From contig OZ034969.1 in the NCBI GenBank assembly GCA_964030785.1, forward strand, positions 72,219,562-72,283,561: DNA of 64,000 bases, written 5' to 3'. The translations under genes were made by a program, and so were the position numbers. Below the pieces are notes generated by a model, which was given only the letters and a program-made list of their open reading frames with translations, did not search any database and had not been told where the DNA came from. This DNA is from Siderastrea siderea (taxonomy: Eukaryota > Cnidaria > Anthozoa > Scleractinia > Rhizangiidae). This document shows, one piece after another, positions 45,601-54,960 of this stretch; position 1 is the stretch's first letter, and each line of letters begins with the position of its first letter.

Positions 45601-45661
45601 GCACGAGACAGAAAACCGAGCAGCTGCTCTTCATGACTGCGACACAATATTGCTTGTTTAA
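42653..45661 (+). CDS. Toll-like receptor, copy 4 (intact, single exon)
   Basis: A 1002-residue receptor. The start at 42653 opens into a signal peptide (MEEHFFVLLVVLVLTSTF) and an in-frame TGA lies six bases upstream. Domains in order: cysteine-bearing N-terminal region, LRRs (about 225-500), LRRCT (CDCIMSAVAK, about 535), LRRNT-like CPVECVC (about 588), second LRR block, LRRCT (CDCTTKW), transmembrane helix (about 762-788) and TIR domain (about 820-960) with YDAFISYS, RDFRIGAP and FWQKLFYAMP. The N-terminal 200 residues share only about 40% with copy 1 by eye, whereas the TIR region is over 90% identical. It is expected to act at the plasma or endosomal membrane and recruit TIR adaptors; ligand unknown. 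Confidence 0.95.
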   Translation: MEEHFFVLLVVLVLTSTFQSRTNAMLGEGCSFFDGPRWYATKRGTAIEKGVSIYCKLHNSQKTPMNGRHIFKLPFDISWLLDAAGADNSRNNTLCFVYLQIRCLTPMELDFRNQRNLVNKNVILNLSVTGECRLLTKNLVTWTKTTDFRGLSLIGKKYSFTDISQGNDSVAHNFEQISLLENFHGSLKNTPNMFINAENVWPNMAEISFVNMSIKKIPGHWKYTMPLLQSLNLAINNLREPPEFPGNNSTLEIYRGMRRTDAMQSYDISEVHVESNLCIRSLYLSYNNIEDLSSHEFRGFLHVLSLDRNGLKKVGPSCFHRLEGIQTIYLTGNKLVSLPENLFQGLTSLLNVFLGKNEISIIKPKLFEGLKNIKKVYLDHNNLRFIPPGLFNSLNTLEVLRLDANKIANIEENPFPKHSSLRQLYLQENNLSSIPTWIFSLSKIEVIDLTSNGLTFEDLHKAIESYESYHVSVARAPIDLRLANNKITTLVDSTAIYETIRADRHIFTVQQDKYFYFWKAFSITLNGNPLICDCIMSAVAKLLGRNPYERYRFKTWQCDWPHELKNQPILEIEENLWMQRKKPDHCPVECVCRKRCSDGIVVVDCEKQSLIEVPSSMPQGLIEVNLRNNEIKDIPAYPYLLNVTVLKLSNNKVVQLQTSVVQKLKHVKIFLIDSNKLTSLPRETETLNFTTLAVSQNPFKCDCTTKWMKYWLRKNKHRIKNVQNVFCSSEHAFGQAMYNLSDDKFICQASNEKSNPYLKEEKVPTATIAASILGGLLLLITIIVILLYKYHGEVKVFMFTHFTWHPFDRIDESDPSKIYDAFISYSGDDHQWVVNTLQERLENHNPPYKLCIHHRDFRIGAPIQENILTSVNQSKRMLMVLSPSFAKSGWCLLEFRAAHRKVLEDRMNYLIIIVFDDVDTAELDEEIKLYMRTNTYVSVSDKWFWQKLFYAMPQHSGKESVQERSVELIEPVSANQDNYVERMHETENRAAALHDCDTILLV

Positions 45662-45989
45662 TGTTAAGGACGTTCCAGCTACAGTCGGGACAGAGAATAC
45701 AAGGCTAACTCAATCATGTCTCCCAGAAAGAACTTTTGAGAGTCTTTTTGCTTGTTACCATGTTTGGGGATCGACAGCACGAAGCGACAGAAGACTAGAT
45801 ACCCCTATATAGAAGCAGCATTAATGCCGTGTGTCAATGATCGCTAGTCGTGCCGGATACACAGTGGCTGGAGCTCAACTGAGCCACAATACAGTCTTTC
45901 AAGGACGCTTGTAAGGTTTGATATAAATCAGTACAATGACTTAGAATGTAATACCGTTACGCCACTAGGTCTGCAGGTTACTAGCAGGC

Positions 45990-46560
45990 AATCTAGTACT
46001 AATAGTAATAGTAGTAATAGTAAGGAATAGTAATCGTGATTTTACTGATAAAAGTACATATTAAGTGTTGCATAAATATAAAGAGAAAAAAAGAAAGTTA
46101 TCTAAGTGTGCGCAGGACGGGAAATATATAGAACATATAAAATGATTATTAACAGCTAAATTGCAATTAAAACTAAGTCTATCAATAAAGAAGTTTTTAA
46201 AATGCTCTGTCTTACAAAACGGGAATACAGGCTCGACTGTTCTAAGCTTAAGCGTAGCAGGATTGGTCCTGGGAAGAGATTGAAATAAAGGATGGCATTC
46301 TCTCGCATAATTTCTCAAGATACATTGATCAGACTTTTCTAACCACTCCAAAATAGAGATGGGAGAATACGTGTATCTGCGTTCGTAGCAACGATCCAGA
46401 AAACATTGGACAGTGGTAAGTTCCGGGGGAGATGATCCATACACTGATATACCATACGTAACTATGGTGCTGAATTATTTGTCCAACTCTGCTTGGCTAT
46501 ATCCTTCCTGAGAGTTAAATAGCATCTTTGTTTTGTGTAAGGAGAAAGAATGTTAGAATT
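45990..46560 (-). pseudogene. LINE ORF2 C-terminal relic, antisense
   Basis: On the minus strand VYGSSPPELTTVQCFLDRCY, then RYTYSPISILEWLEKSD, HPLFQSLPR and TEHFKNFFIDRLSFNCNL follow the C-terminal pattern of CR1/L2-type reverse transcriptases in cnidarians. The 3' tail of TAGTAA-like units lies at 45990-46025. 5'-truncated; the same insertion is in unit 1. Confidence 0.6.
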
Positions 46561-46610
46561 TAAGTCCAAACAAGTTTAAAAGTATCGAGGGTTTGTAATA
46601 ACTGTGCGAT

Positions 46611-49384
46611 GCATCTTACCGCAGCCACCCAACAAACTTTTTTGAAAGTCGTATTAGCCAATATTAAATAGCGCCATATTTTGGTTGATCATGATGGTCA
46701 CGTCTTCTCGAAAAGTATTTCGCGTGTTGATAAGCATATTTGGTGCTTTTTGTTCTCTTCCCGTTCGTTTCTTTCATATCAGAATATACTATGTCTTCTC
46801 ATATGACAGAACTACATCCGATATTTCTTCCTTGCGGAATGATCTTTTAGCAAGGGAATTTCTTATACAATGTATTTATGGTGTAGTTTTCTATTTCTTC
46901 TTGTTATTAGTATTCTGACTCGCCCTGCGGGCTCGTCATAATACAGCACAACTCGTAAAAATACACGGCGATACTTCACACGGAAACATCTAACGAGATA
47001 CACACCTGAGTTTGGTGCGGAAGGCTGAACTTACTACCTTACTTTGAACAATCCTATATAGATCTCGTTGTTTGGGGTGCTTTTAAGCCACGGTGCACTG
47101 CATTCAGCAGATGTTTGTGTTTCCGTCCACAACCTTCACAGATGGCTAAAACGAAAATAGAAAAAAGAACTTTTTTTAATCCCTGGTCATAATAAGAACA
47201 CCTAAGTACAATTACAAAAAAGTACAAAACCTGTGAAACCTTGTGCTATTTGTAATTACGTACGTCAGATCCAACTTCCGCGACGTTTTCCGCGCTCCTA
47301 GTTGTTCCCTTCGCTACTTTCTTTCTTGAACATTTCTTGCTGTCCTTGTGCAAAGGATACTGGCAAGCAGTTTTGACGCCTTCCAGTTTTTCCCATTTTA
47401 TGTTGATGTTTTGGGCATACCCACATGTCTTATAAATTATCTCTTTCTGTATCGTAAACAAACAAGAGACGAAGGGCACGTAATACTAATGGATAGTTAT
47501 GCCAGCCTGACATTTCCGATTAAATGGTTCAAGTTTACTTTTCCACGACATTCTCCTCACGAATCGGGTCGCTAAGGTTTAAGAAACAGCTTCTTAGCAT
47601 CGCAACACAAAGTACACGGAAAGATAGGCTTTCCGGCAAAGTACACGGAAAGATAGGCTTTCCGTCAAAGTAATAGCAGTCAGTCGCTATTTTGCCTTTT
47701 TCCCTTCCCAGCTCTCCCCGCGCACTAATCCACTGTCGTGTCCATTCTTCTCCTGCCCTCAAAACAACTAAATCGGCAACTGGATACGAGTCAGGAGCTA
47801 CAGGGAGACTGGCGGCCAGCTCGGTCATTTACTAGCAGTTTGCAGGACGCCTGTCATAATGAACCTGTGATCAGCAATGTCGAAGGCGCCCTGCGTGATG
47901 ATAAATTAAGAAAGATGGTAAATTTTAAGCTCGGTAATTAAATAATAAAGAGATCAAATTTAAAACACACACATCATAGGCTTGCCGAGTTGCCAATATT
48001 ACATGTGACGTAAATCACGCCACAATATACAGCTATATTTCATTTAACGCGACAAGAACAAAGGTGAAGCCAGATTGGTATGAATTAATTCACCAAAATC
48101 AGCAGTACCTTGCCTGCCGTACAATAGCAAGCCATATCGATGAGGTTTAATTCTAGCAACTACGGTTTGGTTTAAAGTTCTTGCTGGTTTTCGTTTTTGC
48201 TATAGGTATTTTTGCAAATTCGAAAACAGAAAAGAGTTAAGAATTCATGTAGCTCTTGAACCTCTAGTGGCTCACAAATTAACTCCAGCTTGTAGGGGTC
48301 CGTATTTGATAAGCCACAGGTTTTTTTGTTCAAGATCTGCGATCGGCTTAAAATATCAACATTGGTAAGGAGAAGCTCATGCTCCACTGGCTTGCTTTTC
48401 ATAACAAGCGGATTTCACTTGAAACTCCACGCGCTTTTTAAGAACATTGCTCTAAATCTCAGTACCAGACTCCCTATTACATAGATTTTTCTTTCTAATT
48501 TGAATTTCGTCACTGCTGAAGATGTATGTTGCATAGCTTGCTGAACGTCAAATTCTCAGCAAAATGCATTATTTTTATTAAGTTTGTCATTGCTTTTTGT
48601 GTTCCATTTCTACTTAATTTACCTTACTGAATTTACCTTTACATTTGTCGATTGACGGTTAAATTTCATCAATTTGACACTTGTCGCTTTACCCTCCGCT
48701 GACGGTTGACGGTATAAAATCTCCCCTTTTGTCGGTTGACGGTTAATATTTTAGTCATTTGACGGTTAACCCATTGAAACCCTCACCTATGATCATTGTA
48801 TATATTCATGTTCATTGAGCAACTTTGTCAGTCGTAAACGGCACGATAAGCATAGTAACCTATAGCTACATTGGATTTGCGGTTTATAGGCCACCATAAG
48901 TTCACAATAGAGAATGACCGTCAAATTTGTCCAAGGATAAATAGAAACTTTGCTTATCTGGGCTTGTATGTTTTGAAAAATTTACCGACTTGCAACATAT
49001 CAAAAATTTAGAACGAAGTAATTTGATGCTTTTGCAGAAGAGACCGCGGAATAATAGTTGTCACATTTAGCTGCAGCGAAAGAGCAGGATTTAGAGCTCC
49101 TTCCAGTCCTTCTCTGCATCACTCCTTCAGTGTCTTCAGTGATGACCGATCGTTTCATCGCCCAACCTTTCCTTTCCCCACCCTGGCTAGGATCTGCATG
49201 TCGAAGGCGTCCCGTGTGACGATAAAGAAAGAAAGAAAGATGGAAAATTATAAGCTCGGTAAATAAATCACGCTCTATTATACAGCTATTTCAAGACCGC
49301 AAGGTAAATTCATTTTCTCCTTCAATGCCCAAGATACTCAGCTTTAAAAGAAAACTTCTTTAATTACATCTACCATCACTTACC
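46611..49384. other. Intergenic region, minor repeats only
   Basis: No gene is recognised. A perfect-looking 29-bp tandem duplication (AAAGTACACGGAAAGATAGG unit) lies at 47609-47666. A GTCGAAGGCG to AAGCTCGGTAA segment near 47878-47940 recurs near 49197-49265. ORFs on both strands near 47.2-47.9 kb resemble nothing known. Confidence 0.4.
48640..48790. repeat. GACGGTTAA repeat cluster
   Basis: TTGACGGTTAA or a close variant occurs at least four times within 150 bp, ending in AACCCATTGAAACCCTCACC. This resembles the internally repeated end of a MITE. Confidence 0.5.
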
Positions 49385-49498
49385 TAATATTCGATCTACA
49401 TCCACAGCAGAAACTACCAATGAATTGATGAACTCTTCCAATTATTTTTTTAATATACTACTAATGAAATTGATATGTTCCTGTTTTACATTTAACAA

Positions 49499-50113
49499 TT
49501 ATAATAAAGTTTCGATATAACGCGCGCTCTGATTGATTAAAACAGCGTGCTTTATCAGAGTACAGATGCACGGAGTAGCCCGTGACGCCATTCCGCGCGC
49601 GCTGGCAAGCTGAAACCTTTCTTGCGCGCGCTTGCAAGCTATGAAAAAACTTGATTTCTTGCAATTAAAAGCCAGTTTCTTTACAAATATGAGCAAAGCT
49701 ATATTATAAAACAAATAAAAAAGCCAAAATCGTGCTTTGTTCTTTGATAAAGCACTCAGGGAAGTGACGAGAGCACGAAAGAAGTAGGGAGAAGCACTCG
49801 CCTGCGGCTCGTGTTCACCCTACACTTCTTTCCTGCTCTCGTCACTTCCTTGCGTGCTTTATCACAGAACAAAGCACGGTTTTGGCTTTTTTTATTTCTT
49901 TTATAATAATATATTTGCTCACATTTGTAAAGAAATTAGCTTTAATTTGCAAGAAAACAAGTTTCATTCATAGCTTGCAAGCGCCGCAAGAAAGGTTTTC
50001 AGCTTGCCAGCGCGCGCAGAATGGCGTCACGGGTTACTCCGTGCATCTGTACTCTGATAAAGCACGCTGTTTCAACCAATCAGAGCGCGCGTTATATCGA
50101 AACTTTATTATAA
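49499..50113. mobile_element. Fold-back MITE, about 300-bp arms
   Basis: TTATAATAAAGTTTCGATAT at 49499 is mirrored by ATATCGAAACTTTATTATAA ending at 50113. Inverted similarity continues through ACGCGCGCTCTGATTG, GCGTGCTTTATCAGAGTACA and CGTGACGCCATT to a centre near 49810. It is 615 bp long. Part of its right arm was copied into the gag gene at 54.07 kb. Confidence 0.8.
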
Positions 50114-50144
<31 letters not shown>

Positions 50145-50651
50145 ATATACTTTTGAAGGTAAAGCTCTTGAATTAAGTAGATAAAATGTTACCTGGTGTT
50201 GTTTGCTGTCTTTCTGTAAAGGTTTAGCGCCTTTGGAGAGGTTTTTAGTCTTCTACCCTAACAATATAGGATTTGGTTGATCGCGATATTTCGCATCAGG
50301 GTAATGTGCCAATTCAAAACTTCGAAGGCTATTTATGGGTAAATAGGAAAAATATTCAAAGGAAATGTTCATTTAGACTTCACTTATCTGATTTCTAACC
50401 GACAAAATGGTTCGAAATATGTAGGATGAACAAAGTGAAACATTCAAAAGACACCCACAGTAGGCTTCCGAGTAAATCAAGTTACAATCAAATAAGACCC
50501 TTCCACAATTGTTTTTTCAGCTTCAGCTAAAATCTACTAACACTGCTAGGTAAACACATCTCAGAATATTGACTGAATATTGACATACTTGAATCTGCTT
50601 TCAGACATTTTGGGAACGTTTCAAGAATTTCCGTTTTATTGACCCTTATAA

Positions 50652-50928
50652 TGGAGACGCATTATCCGTCTGGGACGAACTTTGGCAAACAACGTTTACA
50701 TCGTCCGGTTATTAACCCCGTAGTTCGTCTTGTATAAAGATGGGCACAAGACGAATTATTCGTCGAGATGAACTATCAGCTTTAGCTCGTCCAGGATAAT
50801 CCGTCTTGTGCCAGTCTTTATACCGAAGACGAACTACGAGACGCATGCATAACCAGACGAAGTAATTAACATTGTTAGCCAAAGTTCGCCCCAGACGGAT
50901 AATGCATCTCTAGTATAAGAAGGGCCAT
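50652..50928. mobile_element. Fold-back MITE (GACGCATTATCCGTCTGG)
   Basis: GACGCATTATCCGTCTGGGA (about 50658) and its complement ending ATAATGCATC (about 50912) bound arms of about 130 bp rich in GACGAACTA words. A half copy lies at about 31310-31445. Confidence 0.65.
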
Positions 50929-51403
50929 TCTGCGGATTTGCCGAAAATAGTAAAATTTTTAAAAAAAGATGTCTATACTTGATTCTTTGAGCCAATCATA
51001 AAAAAACGTCTTGTTGTTTGCAATATTTTGATAGTATTGGACTTCGTAGGCGTTCAAAAGACTTGTATTGTGCCATGCTGTCCGGTTCGACTTGCAGTAG
51101 CTAGTAATTACGAGTCTCTGACACCTTTTACACTGATCCAGCCAGTGTTTATTGACTTGTTTTGTGAGGTCCAACAGGACTTCATGTCAAACCGCCAAAT
51201 CAACTGATAACGCAAGTATATCACGCTAGTGCGTCACGTCATTTGTGTGACAGAGGTAAGCTGAGATACCGGATGTTATACTTCCTTAAATTAGCAGTAA
51301 GGTAGAAGAGTAGTTTGTAACCAGAACACAGGATGTAACGTAATAAAAAGGGTTTATTTTCTAAAGCGAAAACGCTTCACAACTTACAAGTGCTTGGCAC
51401 ACA

Positions 51404-51446
51404 TACTACCACTACCACTACCACTACCATTGCTACTACTTAGCCT
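51404..51446. repeat. (CTACCA)n/(CTA)n tract at a LINE 5' junction
   Basis: ACTACCACTACCACTACC followed by GCTACTACT, immediately before a 5'-truncated LINE. Confidence 0.85.
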
Positions 51447-51454
51447 ATTTACTG

Positions 51455-52100
51455 GCCCTTACTACGTAGCTTGCAGAGTTGAGCTTGGAAGATTACCACT
51501 AATTACCTCAATTAACCAGAAAGTTATGAAATATTTTGTTTATCTAAACAACAAAGAGTATGACTCTATCGCCAAACAATCTTTTCTTATGTCGAAGAAT
51601 CTACATTCTACTGATAAATCCGGATTTTATTCCAAATTTATGTACATGATAGAACAATACCATTTTTACGATTTGGATCCTGAATCTGTAGATAATATTA
51701 GTATTACACGATACGCAACTGATCTGAAATATAAATCTTTCTGGCGACACAGCCTTGAACATTGAAAGAAATTAGAATTTTATAGTGTTTAAGGATGAAT
51801 ATCAGTTCTACATCTCTTTCTTTAAACCACTTAAGAAATGTTACTGAAAGGCAAAATTTAGTGAAGTTTAAAATAAGTAATCACAAACTTATGATTGAGC
51901 TAGGTCGCTACCAGACCGATCATATGCCTAAAGAAAGTACGTTATGTCTATTGTGTAAGTCAAATCAAGTCGAAAATGTAAGCCATCTTTTGTTGCACAT
52001 ACTCTATGCAGAGGAAGACATTCTTTAATCAAATCCATGAAATAATACCTGACATTCAACGAAAAACAACAAGGGCACCCAACGACAAAATTTTAGCAAA
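51455..52100 (+). pseudogene. LINE ORF2 C-terminal fragment (copy C)
   Basis: VACRVELGRLPLITSINQKV, MKYFVYLNNKEYDSI, LVKFKISNHKLMIELGRYQT and LCLLCKSNQVEN align with the LINE at 58958-60630. Several frameshifts and a stop interrupt it. The 5' end is truncated at a CTA-type microsatellite. Confidence 0.8.
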
Positions 52101-52287
52101 ATACTTGAGACGTCATTTTCTCCTTTCTTATCTAGATTGTTTCAGGGCTTTTTAAAGGCATATTTGTGTAAGCCAATACAGGATGATCTGTTGGGCGTTT
52201 TTAGCTGAAACTTTAGGGGGTAGAAAATTTGAGGAAACAGAATCCTATCCGCCGAATTATGGCTGTCCGAAAATGCCAGCTGACCTC

Positions 52288-53274
52288 AAGGGGCGCCTTC
52301 CATTTAACCAAAAATTCCGGAATTACCGGGTGGGGGGGCGAATGGAACGGACATTTCCGGAATAAAATTCCGGAATTTGGGTATACGTCGCGAGGTTGTC
52401 CTAACGTTCCGAAAAATCGGAACAACCGGAAAATTCGGAAATTACTGTTCCATTCGAAAAAATTTCGATTTCCAGTACCTCTCCGTCGTAAATTTCTGGA
52501 AATTTCCGTCCGAAACTGAATGGAACGGTTCGGTCCAACCGGGCTGGTATAACCAACCGGAAAATTTCCAGATTTACTGGGGGCGCGACCCATTGGACCA
52601 TAATTTCTGGAAATCCCGGTACAGAATCAAATGGAACGGAAATTTTCGGAAAGTTCGTTTCCAAATTTTTGTTCAGCCTCTGGAGGTTGTCGTTTTTCCC
52701 GGAAATTTGGAAATTCAGGGAATTTTCTGTTCCATTGGGCATTCCATTTAGAATTTCGGCCAGACACTCGGCCCTAGTCCCAGCTGTGACTGTCGAATGG
52801 AAGATGGCGGATTCAAGTCTTTGTTTATTACTCTAGCGTCTGTTTTTTCTTCGGATGATTTGCCGTTTTTTTTACGGCATTTGTACGTGCTGGATGACAA
52901 TGGGAATGTTATCGCTCGATGCTCCAATCGATAAGTCGAAAACAATCAGGAACGACCAGAACAATAACCTTTTAGGCTTAAGTGTGTGCATTTAAATACA
53001 CTTCTTTGCACGTGACCATAAAAATTGTAGGTTGAAGGGTTTCTTGAACCTCGTTGTTTCCAATTCGGATATCTCGAAAACCTCCTGCCTCATGCAATCT
53101 GAATCCATCCTCTTTGTTTTGTTTTTCAGTCATTTACTATCCTTTCGTTTTTACTACCGTTTTTCGTTTCCCCTAGGAGTTGAGTTCATCAAAGTGGAAA
53201 GTAATGTTCCATTCGACACATGGAAATTTGGGAAATGCGAACCGGAAATTTTGGTCGAATGGAAAGCGCCCCTT
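52288..53274. mobile_element. DNA transposon rich in TTCCGGAA/GGAACGG words
   Basis: AAGGGGCGCCTTCCATTTAA at 52288 and the complement of AAGGGGCGCTTTCCATTCGA ending at 53274 are inverted ends about 34 bp long. The interior from 52310 to 52745 is saturated with GGAACGG, TTCCGG and TGGAAATT words in both orientations. Long ORFs on both strands there are composition artefacts. The target duplication was not resolved. Confidence 0.65.
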
Positions 53275-53334
53275 ATTTTACACTCTAAACGACATATTTG
53301 TCGCTCCGAAAACAATAGGAATTAATCAGTTCCC

Positions 53335-53488
53335 TGGCATGAATTGAAATGACGTAGTTTTACCCACGATGCCACGCGCGCTTGGAGAGAACCATGTGTT
53401 CGGGAACTGTAATGGCGTCTTGTTAAATTAAATGTTGATTTGTTTCTTCATCGCCGTGTTCCTTCCTCCTATCCTTTCCAAATCAACA
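53335..53488 (+). repeat. 5' LTR of the Ty3-type element
   Basis: Contains ATGACGTAGTTTTACCCACG, CACTTGG-like CGCTTGGAGAGAACCATGTG and CCTATCCTTTCCAAATCAAC, all matched in the 3' LTR with about 10 substitutions, so the insertion is not very recent. Confidence 0.85.
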
Positions 53489-53518
53489 CGGTGGCAGCTC
53501 GGGAATACTGTTGACGAA

Positions 53519-54960
53519 ATGAAGACTTCAGAAACTGGACATTTGAGACTCCTGCCTCAACTGGAAGTAAATTCAGGGAATGTGTCCGAGAATTTCAAAT
53601 GGTGGAAACGAAAAGTGGAAGTGTATTTAGCCGCTTCTGGAGCATCGGAGAAAGATGAAAAGGTACAAACTGCTATAATTTTGAATTGTGCAGGCCCTCA
53701 TGTTCTCGAGGTGTATGACAATTTTTTGTGGGCGAAAGCCGAAGACAAAGACAAACCCATTAAAGTTTTAGAAGCCTTGGAGAGATACTGTAACCCGAGA
53801 GACAATGAAGTTCTCGAATCCCATAGATTTTGGAACATTCCCTACCAAGAAGCGTTCGACGAATTTCTGACGGAGCTCAAAACGAAATCAGCTTCCTGTA
53901 ACTTTCAGGAAAAGGAAAGGATGATGAAAGACAAAATAGTTTTTACTGTGACAGGGAAACTTCAAGAATTACTTCTTAGTGAAGACAGTCTGACACTTGA
54001 CAAAGCGGTGAAAATCTACAGGGCGTTTGAACAGTCTGCTAAACAAGTCAAAGAATTCAGAGATAAGGCACGCCATTTCAACCAATCAGAGAGCGCGTTA
54101 TATCGAAACTTTATTATAATAAATAAATAAATAAATAAATATATTTTTGAAGGTAAAGCTCTTGAATAAAGTAGATAAAATGTTACCTGGTGTTGTTTGC
54201 TGTCTTTCTGTAAAGGTTTAGCGCCTTTGGAGAGGTTTTTAGTCTTCTACCCTAACAATATAGGATTTGGTTGATCGCGATATTTCGCATGAGGGTAATG
54301 TGCCACTTCTTTGCACGTGACCATAAAAATTGTAGGTTGAAGGGTTTCTTGAACCTCGTTGTCTCCAATTCGGATATCTCGAAAACCTCCTGCCTCATGC
54401 AATCGCTAAGCAAGTCTGCTAAACAAGTCAAAGAATTCAGAGATAATGCGACCCCTTCAAACTCCTCCACGAAGGTGAACAAAGTGACACAGAAGCCCAC
54501 TCCAAAATTGCCTAGTAACCAGAAACCCACAAATGCAAACAGAAGCTCAAAGAAGAGTGATGAAAGATTGAAATTCGACTGTAAATTTTGTGGCAACAAA
54601 CATGAAAGTCAGAGAGAGAAATCTCCTGCATGGGGTAAGACATGTGACAATTGTGAAGGCCGTAACCACTTCAAGTCCAAATGCAAGAAAGTGCATGCAG
54701 TGTCACAGTCCCAGGATAGTAACAATGATTATGATGACCAGTGGCTCATGGCTGTAAACCATGGTGAAGAGAGCATTACTGCCACACTTAGTGTAAACGA
54801 GCATGACGTCAGATTCCAACTTGACAGTGCAGCTGACGTCAACACTATCTGTCAAAGACATGTAAGGAAACACCAAGTGCCCCCCACTTCTGTGCGACTG
54901 AATATGTGGAACAAAACCAACCTGAAACCTCTTGGCAAAACTGTCCTATCAATCGTGAAT
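53519..54960 (+). pseudogene. Ty3-type gag and protease, interrupted
   Basis: The frame opens at the ATG at 53519. The capsid-like region shows FKWWKRKVEVYLAASG and LEALERYCNPRDNE. A zinc knuckle, CDNCEGRNHFKSKC, lies at about 54640-54680. A retropepsin-like FQLDSAADVNTIC follows at about 54818. The catalytic triplet reads D-S-A. A 346-bp insertion at 54067 splits the gag part and a frameshift occurs near 54960. Confidence 0.8.
54067..54412. other. Composite templated insertion in gag
   Basis: Flanked by a perfect 34-bp direct repeat of gag sequence (54033-54066 and 54413-54446). The insert consists of two segments with near-identical sources nearby. About 54067-54305 matches 50067-50310 (right arm of a fold-back MITE plus the start of repeat R1). 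About 54303-54405 matches 52998-53099. The left junction shows short shared sequence (GATAA then GCACG). See findings. Confidence 0.75.

Larger units (their letters stand above)
42163..46610 (+). repeat. Tandem segmental duplication, unit 2
   Basis: Partner of 35548-39620; includes the upstream block, intact receptor copy 4, its 3' flank and an antisense LINE relic. Spacing between units is about 6.6 kb. Confidence 0.85.
49385..51400. repeat. Dispersed repeat R1, copy c (with nested MITEs)
   Basis: From GAATTGATGAACTCTTCC (about 49418) to ACTTACAAGTGCTTGGCA (about 51397), collinear with copy b but enlarged by two fold-back MITEs. Non-coding. Confidence 0.5.

Noticed and set aside
47609..47666. 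Possible start of a CRISPR-like array
   Set aside because: Only two directly abutting 29-bp units without spacers, in a eukaryotic genome.
52213..52751. Overlapping ORFs of about 110-126 codons on both strands
   Set aside because: They arise from GGAACGG/TTCCGG-rich transposon sequence that is open in several frames at once.
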